The notes under the pieces were generated by a model, which ran no database searches, was not told where the DNA came from, and saw only the letters and a program-made list of their open reading frames with translations. Made by a program: the position numbers and the translations under genes. Shown piece after piece: positions 27,602-39,900 of a DNA stretch of 64,000 nucleotides. Position 1 is the first letter of the stretch. The number at the start of each line of letters is the position of its first letter. Source of the DNA: Tulasnella sp. 424 (lineage: Eukaryota; Basidiomycota; Agaricomycetes; Cantharellales; Tulasnellaceae); contig WSUB01000023.1 in assembly GCA_019633425.1 (NCBI GenBank), positions 68,961-132,960 on the forward strand, written 5' to 3'.

Positions 27602-27724
27602 GGAGATTGAATTTTGCGCGGAGCCCCTGACCGTTCGGCGTTTAGCTCCGCGACAAATCCGTCCTCGTGTTGACGTCCCTTGGAGACGACCAACCACCCC
27701 TCGGCGTCGTCCTTCAGCCAGTCG
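27602..27724. promoter_or_regulatory. Compact bidirectional promoter between the homeodomain gene and SRP9
   Basis: Only 123 nt separate the two divergent start codons chosen here, so both promoters and 5' leaders must share or overlap coding sequence. I see no clear TATA box. Confidence 0.5.
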
Positions 27725-28234
27725 ATGGTGTACATAACCTCATGGGCTCAATTTCAGAGAGAAGCGGAGGCTTTGTATTCTAGATCGCCTTTTAAAGTAA
27801 GTCTCCTCAAGACCCTTGATTCTATCTAGCCACTAAATAGTCACAACCCGGCGATCGATTTCTCAGACCCGTTACTGCGTCAAATGGCGCTCAAAGGAAG
27901 GAACCCTCGTACTGAAGCTCACAGACGATACGACTGTTCGTGACTCCCAGCCTGTGAATCCATGACGAGACGAATGTTGACAATCTTGCCGGGTTGCCAG
28001 TGTTTGAAGTATCGAGCAACGTCAACAGTGTACTTTCACCGATTTCAGGCTTTAAATCTCTCCCTCATGGAGAAGATGCAAAATCGCAAGCTTCCGGCTC
28101 CACCGCCGGCTGAAGCTACAGCAGCCACGGGTGCAAGTGACGCTGCATCAACTGCACCCCGTGGCGGCACGCCCGCGGCCTCTGGATCGCACGCTGGCGG
28201 CGGAAAGAAACGAGGGGGAAAGAAGAAAAAGTAG
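27725..28234 (+). CDS. SRP9: Signal recognition particle subunit SRP9
   Basis: Predicted exons: 27725-27796, 27867-27935 and 28001-28234, giving 124 residues. SRP9 pairs with SRP14 on the Alu domain of the SRP RNA and slows elongation during targeting to the ER. Family marks: the N-terminal MVYITSWAQFQREAEALY, then TRYCVKWRSKEGTLVLKLTD, then CLKYRATSTVYFHRFQALN. A Pro/Ala/Gly linker leads to a Lys-rich tail (KKRGGKKKK), reminiscent of the basic extension in yeast Srp21. All introns are phase 0. The start ATG GTG TAC is the only one in frame. It lies ten bases from the possible upstream start of the opposite gene. Confidence 0.92.
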
Positions 28235-28535
28235 CTGTATTGTTATGGTCCCGATCCTGTGGTCAATTATAAATCATCTCCACATGGCGGTCGTGCTCGA
28301 GTCATTCAAGATTTGCGTTCTCCTGTGGACGCAGGACAGGAGTTGCAAGACAGAGCAGAACTATTAGACTCTATTCTTCACTAATATGAAAGTGCTACGT
28401 GGCTGATTTACATAATGCATTGATGTCGAAGCTGAACTGGTTATCCCTTTCCGCAATCAAGTGCTCTATCTAGTTAGTTGCCTGCTGCCACAGGCATTGA
28501 AGCCAAACTATGGCCGGTAAATTCCAGGCTGCCCC
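28235..28535. other. Short intergenic region between convergent 3' ends
   Basis: 301 nt between the SRP9 stop and the stop of the minus-strand transporter gene. I see nothing beyond 3' untranslated sequence. Confidence 0.5.
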
Positions 28536-31500
28536 TCACTGCAGTGTCTCCTCCAGCTTGCCAAATAGGAGCTGGCAGACATCCTGGATTTCTCGAAGTT
28601 GAGGGAAGATCGAAGTGACGTTTAGAACATAGAACCTATGTGTTCGTGTTAGCGGTACTAAACCAGCTAGTGATACAATATAAAGGAACTAACCAATATC
28701 GTGTAAACTCTCCGCATTGAAGAGCTCTCTGTCCTTCTGGAGTCTTGGCGAACCGATGTGAAAGGACAAGGGCATCGTGTAAGAAGTCTGGGAGGAACGT
28801 ATTCCACTCATGCCGAGGGACATCCGAGGTAAGTGGCATCTTTGTGGCCAAAGCAGCGGTCGACAGTGCCAGACAAGTCTGTAAAATCGAAGATAGTATC
28901 AGGTGACAGGTTCCCTATTCTAATCACGATACACACCTTCGACATTCTAGCTGAGCGTCGCCTATAAGGAGATATCGGCGCGACGAATCCCTTAAGGAAC
29001 TCATCGTCAAATGTGGTAGTGCCTATTGAGAACGAACGCCGGTGTCAACTACAGGACGTCGCCAGGTTACCGGTCCACGTACCGATGGCGTCCCGACTTT
29101 CTCTAAGACGATCCAACAAGATCTGGTTTGCCTTGATGATCCGTAGATACGGTCTCGCCGAGAATTTCTTCGACAACGATGGCTCCGCAGCGGCAAAACT
29201 ATGGTTCAAAGACAGTCAGTCAACTATTGGCGTCTGCCCATGAAGGGTATTGACTGACGTTAGCAGCGGCATGATGCTAATGATCTCCCCTTGGATCTTG
29301 ATCTCCCGGCGCTTTAGTTCCTTGTGAACGCGCGCTATAACACTTCGAGGGACCTTGTGGGTTGGGTCGACAGGAATCATTGTCCTAACAAATGCTTGCA
29401 GGAGAGTGAGATACGCGAGGTTACTCCGGGTCAGGTGTGCCAGTGCCTAGAGACTGCGTTGTCAGAGATGAGCAGACATCGAGAGAAACAACCATCACCT
29501 TCCGGAGAGTCCTCCTTGCCGGATTTCTTGCCACGACCAGTTGGAAAACGGACACCACAGCGATAGCCACAGCTAAGGCTGCCAGGGCCTTGCCAGCTCT
29601 GTACGCCGGAGAGTCGAAACTCCTGTGCAATACTTCGCGATACATCCACTCTGTCGAGACTATCACACCTGTGCCATTGAGAGCTAGGAAAGCCAGAGTG
29701 AAAAACTTGGGTTGTTCGTACTGGCGAAGCCCGGGTGAGGTCAGCACCCCGCGCAGACGACCGGTTGGACAACTTACGATCAGGTACTGAAGTGGAAGGC
29801 AGTACAAAAACACGAGGCAGGTGATGCCGTACGGATTGTAGATGTATCCTCCGACATTGTGGAAAATCTGTATGGGAGCAATCGACCATGAAGCGGCGGC
29901 GGTTCACACCGGCATGAGAAGCCGTGCCGAAGCGATAAGCTTACCGATAGGAAAGCCAAGCCGACGAGATACCCAATTGCGCTCCCCGCAATTTGGAATA
30001 AGAATGTAAGGGCGCTTTGGCCTAATTAGGAAGAAACACATGTCAGAAACCAGTCTAGAAGCATGCAATTCAGCTTCTTGTGCTTCGCTCTTCGACTTAT
30101 ACAGGCACATGAAAAGCTTGAGAAAAGACAGTTTGGAGCATGCGGCCACAGTGCAGCACGCAGCCGGGGTTGACTATTCAAAGGAGCGGACTTACCAAGC
30201 GTAGGTGCGAGCGCGACTACGACGGTGATTAGGCCTCCCGTTAAGTTATAGCTGATGAACCAGCTCCTGGTCGTGTCTACATAAATGAATATGGCAAACA
30301 CCGTGGCAGCTCCAGCCGTTTTCGCCGCATAAAGGGAGTTGGGTCCGAGGAGCCACATCTTGAGCGCGTGCACTCTTTGCCAGAAATTCACCTCCTTGGG
30401 GTGCCATGGCCGGCCTTCCAAGATGGACATTGCTTCTCCGAACGACAAATCAGCGGCGGGCTCGTCGGAGTTTACGCCTGTTGCGGAGGACGCTGATGAG
30501 GTGGGTGGTGTTGGGACCGCATTTACTGGCAGGGTGGCAGGTGTCTCTGGTTTTTTCAAGGACTCGAAGAAATGAAAGTGCAACCGTCTCCGAGGCTGAC
30601 GGCCCCTTGCATCTTTAGCCGTTACACGTTTGTGGAAGTCGTGTAGTTCCGTCACGTATTGCCTGTGTGGACGGAGAGCGGGATCAGCAGTCGAGAAGGG
30701 ACACCACAACAAGTTAGCCTACGTGAGCGCGAAAAGCATGGAATAGATACGAATAAGGCTGTGATCCGCTGCGAGCATCGTGTCGATATCCTTGGGTGGC
30801 CGCTTCTCCGCTTCGCTTTCGTCCCTGTCGTCCTCGGAATCGCTGACGTAAGGCCTACGGTCGACGACCGGCGAGATGTCGTCATCATTGTCGTCATCAT
30901 TCTCGCCTTGCACTCTGACAACACGCCTTCTGATGGTAGGCGCGGGACTGCTGGGCTGAGAGTAAGCCGGAATAGGCGGTTCCGCTGGTAGCCTCCCTCG
31001 GGGAAGGTCGTGGCCGTACATCTCGAAGACTGATACCTGGGGGGAATTGACTTTCAGAGGGATATTATCTCCGCAATCCGTCAGCTTCCCGCCGATAAGC
31101 GCGCTTGCGATGAGTTCATGCTGGACGTTTTTGAAAACCGCGAAATCCGAGAGGAGTGCTTTGGGTCCGCGATCCTTCATGACTTTGGCAACGACCTTCT
31201 TCTCGACTTCAGTCAACTCTTCGTCGTCGCCGTGACGTTTCCTGCTTGGGCTGCGGGGACTCCATGGGCTATTGACTTTGGTCGTTGCTGCAACCGGGGT
31301 CTCGGTACCACTGTGAGTGGGCGAGTGACGCGTGGTTTGGATTGGGCTCTCTGGACTGGGATCTCGGCGCTCTTGACTTTCAAGCTGGCTTTCATCATCA
31401 ACCAATTCGGCATTGTCATCATTCTGGGGACCGTTCTCGAACTCGGCAGCCAAGCGTTGTGCTACTGCTCTGAGCTCCTCGGCCCGGTCCGCGTCGTCGG

Positions 31501-33234
31501 CAGTATCCAGAAAGGAGTTGCTTCTTGATCGTCCGCGTGATGGCCGCCCAGACTCCGCAACGCGATTCTCGATGTCCATATAGGAGTCCCAGACACATCG
31601 AGGGAGATCGATTATATGGAATCCGAAGGCGACCTCGATTTCTCGGATGACCATGCGCATGTCTATGATGTCTCGGGGGTCAACAGGGAAATCACGGTTG
31701 AAAAGCACGCCCTACCTAGTCGGACTCTGTTGAATGGACCAAGGGTCTTGGGAACGAAGGCCGTCCTGTAGAACTCGCCGTCTCCCTTTTCAATTGTCGA
31801 CATGCTCGAGTGAGCCGAAATGAGGGCCTGTAACCCTTCCTCTGTCAGTTCGAGAACATGGATTTGAAATGGGACACATGTCTCACAAGCTGTAACGCGC
31901 GTGTTTTGGCAATGAAATATCGATAATCCTGTTCAAGCGTTTTCCGTCACTGTGCGTTCTAATCCAATGAGAATGCAAGCCTAAAAGCCTACGTCAAGCG
32001 ACCATCTTGACCAGTTGATTTCGAGAGTCGTTTCTTCGAGTTTTTGTTGCAGGGAACCAAAATCAGCCTAAAGTAAATAATCCATCTTTAGTGAAGTCAG
32101 GAGAGGGGGCTGGTGGCCACGAACCCGAATAGCTTGTGCGAGATTGTCTCTGATCTGGCGCTCCTCTTGGTTTATGATCATCAAATAAGACTTGGAAATC
32201 AACATTCCGAAGGTCTCGATCTGCGGGGGAAAGGTAGTATGGTCAACTCAAGGTTCTAACTCTGCCCTGAAAAAAACTTCGAACATGTTGGAGAGACACA
32301 ATGAGGGTCTTCCGGAGTTCCTTCTCTGAGGACACAGGGAGGAACAGCATCGAGACCGTTATGTTTATGGCTGTGCCCCATCTAGACCATCGTCGGCTTT
32401 TAGTTCAGGGAACGGAAGCGATCTGGGGTATCCCTTACAAGTATGCTTCAAGATATGCAATGAGGAACTTGGGGTCGAATTTCTTCCCGAGAGATAGGCT
32501 GGGAGGTGGGAAATCTCAGTATGGGGGCTCCACTATATCAAATCATCCGAGGCTGCATACGAGGTAAATATACCGTTGAATGACACTGGATGCGACAATC
32601 TAAGCGTTCTGTTCGACGATTGATCGTGGGAGTCAAACTTACTTAAGATCGCAAAAAGGGCAAACCCGAAAAATCTCATCCCCATTGCCTTGACGTGGGC
32701 CAGAACATAGACGGCAAAGAAAAAGTATACGGCTTGAGCGATAGTCCATGGTGCCAACTTGGCCAATATGAGGAAGTTTAGCCTGATCTCAGGTGTGAGA
32801 ACATAAGGCACGTAAGTGAGACATACTCTAGGACTCACCCTCCGACACAGAGGCCCAGGGCGGCGAGGAGGTTGTTGCTAATAACTGCACCAACGGCCTT
32901 CCCTGCTCCGCCAGCAGCTACAGCGACAAACATCGCTACACGAAACAGGAGAAAAGTCGTTATCAGAGGTGATGGTCATTGGTTGCAAGATATCCAACAC
33001 TCACAAGCCAAAGTCTGAGGATATTGATTCAATCGATCGAACGGGCGCAAAAAGATCAAAACGAAAGCCAAGCAGTAAGCAAGTGCGCCTTGCAATATTC
33101 GTTGACGGGAAATCAGTGTTCGGTTGAACTATTTGGCGGCTTCTTCGGGACTCACCTTTGAGGATAACAATCCCTCGACGGGAGAATACCAAGGCCCTTG
33201 CAGCTCTGAACCATTTTGGTTGAGAGTTTGCCAT
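28536..33234 (-). CDS. ArAE_2_N / DUF2421 (Bre4-like) multi-spanning membrane protein
   Basis: About 18-20 exons joined by phase-consistent introns; estimated length is 1,000-1,100 residues. The N-terminal half carries a six-helix block (ALAYCLAFVLIFLRPFDRL, MFVAVAAGGAGKAVGAVISN, ILAKLAPWTIAQAVYFFFAV, RFFGFALFAILMSFNGIF). A long charged cytosolic stretch follows (31.7-30.5 kb). A second membrane block (WLLGPNSLYAAKTAGAATVF, TGGLITVVVALAPTLG, and IFHNVGGYIYNPYGITCLVF) is followed by a C-terminal soluble region. This is the architecture of fungal ER/plasma membrane proteins annotated as ArAE_2_N plus DUF2421, related to S. pombe Bre4 (brefeldin A sensitivity). The transported substrate is not known. 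Exon 1 is 33156-33234 (MANSQPKWFRAARALVF). Several internal splice choices were resolved only by phase. Confidence 0.82.
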
Positions 33235-34084
33235 CTTCAGAAGGACCGAGGAGCGAAGGGAGGGTGGTGGTAGAACGAGGCACGCGCGCACACACTGGGG
33301 CCGCTCCCGGTTTTAGAAACTCCGCCGTCACGTGCTCGCGGCATCGCTTAGTCCGTCATGACGTCGTTCCTGGCAACCGACTTGTCTAGGTCTCCGCTTC
33401 CTTCCTAGCCGATGGCCGATCCCTTCCCCCACCCCGGTTCCCTCTTACTATCATCGTTTATACAAGTGGTTGAAAGGAATGGTTCCATGAAAATCGCCAG
33501 AAGTCGTGCAGGTATGCGCAAGTATCGGGCTCAAAGGTTAGGTGCAGACAGCGTCTGGATCTTTCCCCACAAAGCTCAGAGGAAGAAGTCCTGGAGACCT
33601 CGGGACATGACGGATACAGTTAAGCGAGATGATGGAGTAACATCTGACGGGGATAAAAATAGAAGTGCGGATGAAGGATTAGGACTCTCTTAACTCCGGT
33701 GCACGACATCCTGGATAACACTGCGGTCACAAACCGGCATCAAACGCTTCTATCACAGGTCTGGATGGTTTTAAGTTGCGTTGTTCACGGACGAAGAAAA
33801 GCTTGTTGGATACGTCGCGAGGATGTGGAAGGTCGTGCCCGGCTCAACGAGTTGACCTCGAACCAAGACAATTATCGGCACGATGCAGTGCGGATGAAAC
33901 AGAAGTCGCGGGAGGTTCTATTATCAAAGTCTGTCTAGATGCCTGAGGTTCGCGAACACACGGTAGTCCTTGTAGAAGAAGTGAAAGCTATTGCAAATCT
34001 GATGATGAGTTCTAGGCCTAGACGACTTCGAGAGTTACCCTCACGAGTGCTAGAGATGCCTTCGAGCAGCGGAACGACGTGCGT
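33235..34084. other. Intergenic region, transporter promoter side
   Basis: 850 nt between the transporter start and the carrier stop, both minus strand. A plus-strand frame (33412-33693, 93 codons, MADPFPHPGSLLLSSFIQ...) starts well but has no recognisable domain and no neighbours to splice to. I leave it unannotated. Confidence 0.5.
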
Positions 34085-36651
34085 TTATACATAAGGAGGA
34101 CCCAGGGCTGGAGGGAAGGATTATCGTCGGTTAGTGCCGATGAGATGTTAGCCTGGAGAATGGCAACACTCACCCTTAGCGAAGGCATTCAAGGTTGCTT
34201 CGACCTGGAAGTGCAGCGGATTCAGCCTTAGATCCTTGCCCCGACACCGTCCAACATATCGAATCCGATTCCGTAAACGTACCACTAGGAGCAAAACGCC
34301 GCCACCCGGAGCAAGTCGGAGGACTTTAGGGACGAAACCCTTATACAAAGCCGCGGCGCCTTCCTCTTTCGCAATGATTGCCAAACTATTGGTGCCGAGA
34401 CAAACGGCGTCCGAAGTAAGCGATTCAGGTTTAAGTTGCACAGGATCGCAAAGAAGCAGTTGCGATCAGAGATTTCCGTTGGTGGACATGAATTCCGGGA
34501 TGTCGGTATCCAAGTCGGATTTCCGGCCGGTTTGCGTGCAGCCGCGCGGTGGAGGTCCCAGCGAAGAGGAGCACGGGTAACATTGCCCAAGTTGATGGAA
34601 GAATCATACAAAATACCAATTTAGTTAGTCAAACATGTTGGAGCTGCTCGGTCCCGAAATCCTTTGGAAGGAGCGGCACGCACCTAGGGTATGTCCAGTT
34701 ATACTTTGGCGCAACGCCAGGAATCCTCTCTGCTCCTTGAATGCGCGATTTGACGACCTGATCGCGCGGATAGGCGACAGATAAGAGCGAGATCCAAGCG
34801 TAAAGTTGACGGTAGAGGTTGTTCGGAGGAGGTGGTTCCGATCGGGCAGGTTGGGTGAGGGTCATGCCAATCGGCAAGGCAATATTACGGAATGATCAGC
34901 CTATCTATCAGCCCAAGTCATTATTCGGTAGGGAACGAGGAAGACTTACGTCGAAGGGAGTATTAACTACCGTGCCAATAAATCCTAAGTAAGAAGAAAG
35001 GCGTGTGAGTCGGCAGGTGCGGACAAAGCGAGGGAGGGTTTAGCGTCTAGTGGCTTGGGAAACAGTTCAATGCGGCGTCCACCCGCTTTTCTCCTTCGCG
35101 TATACGAGGACAACAAGGGACGGGGAGGGGTGAAAGGGTCCGATTGATTGGGTTTCCTACCTCCGATAGACCCTGAGATAAAGTTGTTCAACAATTGGCC
35201 GGAATACGTCTAAAGAATACAGTTCCGGTGTTAGTTTGTCCATCACAAGACATACAGGATTGCCGACAGCGTAGATTTGGGGTGCGAGGAATTAGGGAGA
35301 TGAGATGAAGAATCAGTAATGGTGGGCTACGTACCTCTGCTTTAGGCATCTGCGCTCGGACAGTGAAGATGGATCTAGAGCGTCCCAGATTCATCGGGGT
35401 CACGGAAAGGTTGGCATGGGACGATAAGATAGGAAGACGTACCCGAAGTAACCTCCATCTGTATGGCAACGTCAGTGGAGACAGAAGGTAGATCACGAGA
35501 AAGGTAGGTAAAGAAGAGACGACGTCAGAACGAGAAGCGATTTACGCCTCAGGAGTAAAGTGAGGGCAAAGGGTGTACCCACTCCACCAGACATGCCTGT
35601 GTATGCCCAGATGAAGCAATCAGTAATCTTCGAAGACCCCAAGCACACTGGTGTACCTCTGTAAACATACCTCCAAAAAGTCGCTTCCAACCCTGCATAG
35701 AGCCCCAGGACACCGTCCTTAGCAATAACCGTCTTGACTACGTCCAGAGGACCCTTAAATGTGGATTTCTTGTCTTGCAACTTGATCTTTACAAGTTCAA
35801 AAGGAACGACCACAAAGGACTCTGTGGCACCCGCACTCATGCCGGTTGCAATGCTGAGGGACTGGGTCATCTTGGACTCGCCCGCGAGGTTCATGTAGGT
35901 CTTGCCCCAGAAATCATTTGAGGCGACTGTAAACGGTAATCACGACAGAAGTGGCAGAAAGAGTCAGGTCCGAGCCGGAGTTCCGGAGCGTAGAAAGGTG
36001 GGAGGCGCCACATACATTTGACCGCTCGTTTCGGTGCCTCGAGCATCAGGGGTGCTGCAAGGCCTCGGTACAGTCGGCCGAAGCTATTAGGTGCCATGAA
36101 AACAATTTTCAAAAGCGTCGGTCAATAACGATAAAGCTGCGGGACAGTATCGAGGCAGTTGGAGCATTCTGGACGCCGCCGCCGGCGGTATCGCATCACC
36201 CGAGTTGGGTTCTCGGGTTCATCTTCTGCAGCGGGGGTCGGGACTCTTCTTCTTAGTCTCGGCTATAGACCCGAGGCTAGGCATAGTGTATGAAATGGCG
36301 AACTAACCCCTCCTCTGCGACAATTTTTCGCAGGACCGTGACCATGCCGTCAGACTTGCCGATATCCAGCTGAACTCGGGTCTGCAGGGAGGTTTGTGAG
36401 CAACGAGGACCTCCGCATTGTCCATCTTCCGCGAACCTTGACTACATCCAGGGGGTAGAAGCAGAGAATTTCAGAGACTCCGGCAATGGCACCAGCGGTG
36501 AACTGGTAGATGAACGGTAGAGCTAAATCAGAAAAAAATCGTACACGGTCACGGTGACCAAGAGAAGGTTAGCTATGAGCCCGTTTCGCTCTCTGAAACT
36601 TCAGAGTCCCTTACGCTTCGGCTTATGAGCTGGGGGTGCTGAAGAGGCCAT
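34085..36651 (-). CDS. ODC1: Mitochondrial 2-oxodicarboxylate carrier
   Basis: Fourteen predicted exons: 36615-36651, 36437-36522, 36308-36381, 36016-36083, 35671-35926, 35583-35596, 35443-35458, 35335-35374, 35161-35209, 34950-34984, 34684-34757, 34283-34385, 34174-34204 and 34085-34107, giving 301 residues. This inner-membrane exchanger carries 2-oxoadipate and 2-oxoglutarate, linking lysine metabolism to the matrix. All three carrier signatures are present: PLDVVKTRV, PFELVKIKL and PFDVVKSRI. Family strings FYQ-like FIYQFTAGAIAGVSE, FWRHVWWNGGYFG and VLRLAPGGGVLLLV support the oxodicarboxylate subfamily. Two consecutive exons are only 14 and 16 nt; both are required for HVWWNGGYFG. Confidence 0.92.
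35443..35596 (-). other. Two consecutive microexons (14 nt and 16 nt) in the ODC carrier
   Basis: Minus-strand reading: cacag|GCATGTCTGGTGGA|GTGGGT (35583-35596), then atacag|ATGGAGGTTACTTCGG|GTACGT (35443-35458). Together they encode most of RHVWWNGGYFG, a conserved carrier string, and keep the flanking exons in frame. Confidence 0.75.
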
Positions 36652-36951
36652 GGTCGTGGTTACTGGAGAAAAGGCGTGTTCGAGTGAACGGAACAAGTCG
36701 CGTGCGAGATTGTCGCGCCTTAGCTCCGTGATTGCCACGTGATGAGGTCCGAGCCCCGACAAATATTTGGAGCAAACAAGTCGTCCAAGCGGAACAACCA
36801 CCACAACGTTCCTCACGTTTGCCCTGTTCAGCGCCCGCCAGCACAGCAGCCAGGATTCAAGTGATTGATCTATTCAGTCTCATATTTTAATTTCTGCTTC
36901 TACTTTGGAGATAGCAGCTACCAAACCGACTTCAGTTTTCCTTGGGGCGCC
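36652..36951. promoter_or_regulatory. Divergent promoter region of the ODC carrier and SNF2 genes
   Basis: 300 nt between divergent start codons. I see no RNA gene or conserved operator. Confidence 0.5.
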
Positions 36952-39900
36952 ATGGCGCCACCCGAGCGAAAAGAGACCAAAACCTTAAAGATGGGCAGTG
37001 GAAAGACTGTGGAAGGTAGCTCAGATGTACTAAATGCTCTATAAATACTGACTAAACGTGTTCGACTTTATAGTCGAACTTCGGGGTTATGCACAAGGCC
37101 TGGGCTCCGACGACTCGATGAAGAGCTCAAGTTCTTCCGACGATGAACGTCCGAAAGCTCGGCGGAGAAAGAATACAAGTCACAATAAGTCTGGTCGGAA
37201 GGAAGTTTTGGGACGCGTCGGCGAAATCAAGCGAAAGTCATCTACTCATCGACGGCCAGCATCGGACACGCCAGGCTCGACTGACGTTGAAGGCAGGCCA
37301 ATGCCAATGCCCGAGCTTTGTTTGTTTCTAACTAGGATCCATCGTAGATAATCCTATCCGCAGGCTCTTGGGTCTGGACTTCGACATCCCGGCATTCCAC
37401 CGGAAGGACAAAAAGTTATTGGGTGCAGAACCCATCGAGGAACCTGAAGAGTTGGAGGACAGTGAGCAATACTCGGACTCGGATGACGACATTCGTCTTA
37501 AACTTCGAGTGTCCCCGAAGTCTAAGGCGAAGCGGCCCGCTCTGCCAGCTGCGGGAAGTCGCCTACTCCCTTCTCACCGGACCTCCCCACAACGAACCGG
37601 GAATGCATTATCTCTTCGGCCGTTGGCGAGTCATTTGACGAGGAAAAGGCCTTCCGATGATGCACCTACTGAAACAGGTCAGTTCTTACATCACATCTAT
37701 CTGCTGGTAATCTAATCTGTTAGGGCGGCAAATAGAGTCTGAATCGGAAGCCTTCGTCCAAGCCCCCTTTCGGAAGAGGACCCGTATGATATCTCCAGCT
37801 TTAACTGAATCTGAAGCCGAAATCTCTTCACCGCCGCGGTTAAATATCAACTCTATGTCGCGTGGGCCGGCCCTACAAGCCCCAGAAACTGAATCCGAAG
37901 CATCGGATCCTGATACGGCTCGCGGCATCCTCAAGCCGATTGACCCGCTAACAGATCCGCGACGCCCTCGTCCTGCATTTAAGCCCAGTGCAGACCAGCA
38001 GTTGAAGGGACCTTTAATACTAGGTCTGGACAGTGAAGGGCGAGAGCTATCCGTGCCGCGATGCGTAGCTATGTATCTTCGTCCATACCAGGAGGAAGGT
38101 GTTCGTTTCTTCTGGGAGAGATATAAGGAGGGAAGAGGAGGCATTCTTGGTAACATTCCTGTACTTTCTGTTCATCTCCCCGGCGGCTCACCTGTTATCC
38201 TTTCTCTCTAGGCGACGACATGGGCTTGTGAGTGCCAGCTTGGTTTCCTGACTCCCTCTCCGTCTGACATGGATTGGAAAGGGGCAAAACTATTCAGGTC
38301 ATTTCTTTCCTCTCGGCAATATTCCGGAAAAGTGGAAACATCTTGGATTCGAAAAGGCGTTATGATTGGGTCAACCAGTTCCTTGATGAGCATCCCAAGG
38401 ATAAGCTGCCAAAGGCTAATTCCAATTGGCCAACTTGCTTGATCATCGCTCCTAAAACTGTGATGGGAAACTGGGAGAGGGAGTTAGCGACTGTAAGCTC
38501 ACCAGCCCTCACGATATAGAATGAATCCGTTAAACGATCCTAGTGGAGCTACTTTGAAGTAGGGACCTTTTCAGGCAGTTCAGCTCAGCGTTCGGACGTC
38601 CTCAATAGCTTCAAAATGGGTCGATATGACATTTGTACGTATTTTATGACTAACTAAATTCCTCATCTGTTTACTCATGACACTGTAGTGCTTACCAGTC
38701 ATGAAACTGCCCGCGACAATATCAATCTTCTTGACTCCCTTTCACTGTCTTGTATATTTGTTGACGAGGCCCACAAGATTAAGAACAGCCTCTCCCAGAC
38801 GACCCAGGCCTACAACCTTTTCAAGTGCGAAGTTCGCTTCGGTCTGACGGTACTGCTCCGACCGTTGCTATCATTTGCATTAGTGTGTATCATCTAAGCT
38901 TGTATTTTGCTTCTGCTCAGGGAACGATGATTCAAAACTCTTATCGGGAAATGTGGCCATTACTCAACTGGTCAAACCCTACCAGGGTGGGTACGCAGAA
39001 AGATTGGAATCGCTTCGTAGTCCGGCCTATGCAGGAAGGGCAGTCGAAGGATGCAACAGGAAAGGAGCTTGCAGAATCTCGGGTTGGTCCTACGAGGGTG
39101 CCGTAGTTCACTTGGTTGCTACTGACATCTTGACGTTGCAACAGGAATTAGCGAAACGTTTCGTGGAGAACCTTCTCCCTCAATTCTTCCTTCGACGGTT
39201 AGCTACGAGAAGGTTAGAGATGATACTATGAGCCCTATGTCTGATGGCATCATCATAGGACCAAAGACCTTATCAAGGACCAGCTACCACAGAAAGTGGA
39301 TAAAGTGGTATTCTGTCCCTTAACCAAGACCCAGACGGCCGTGTATGAGAGGTTAGTGGGTGGCGTAACTGCATGGTGGGATATAGGGCTCTAATTACCC
39401 TGATTGTTCAGGTTCTTGGCAACGGAGGACGTGCAGTTGATGCTGCGGAAGGATGAACCCTGCGACTGCGGCTCAAAGAAGAAGTGTGTATCTTCCGCCG
39501 ATTCGTTTCATCCCTGCTCACGTTCGCGCAGGCGTGGCTCATGCTGTTTCAAACGCAACCGAGACGGCGTCGAATGGAATCAGCTTCTGCTGAAGTATGT
39601 CGACGTTCTTATCAAAATTTCCAATAGCTTGCTCTTGCTATATCCTGGCACGTATTCCTGCATCACACCCGCATAAGCCCTGATCTAATGTCTTTTTAGG
39701 ACCTGATGACTCTGCCGACCGAGTTTCGCGCAACAAGGCTCTCATGAAGATTGCGTTTCCGGCCGGCGGAGCTGGAACCTATGCAACGGCACTAGGTAAC
39801 AAAGAACTATGTGGCAAATGGGAGGTGAGCCGTCTCAGCAGCCGTTAGCTATGTCAACAGTATAAATCTGTGTCATCCCAGGTGTTAGAGCGGCTCCTGC

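Noticed and set aside
33412..33693. Plus-strand frame MADPFPHPGSLLLSSFIQ..., 93 codons
   Set aside because: No domain, no splice partners, and atypical composition after codon 40. It lies in the promoter region of the transporter gene. Kept only as a note.
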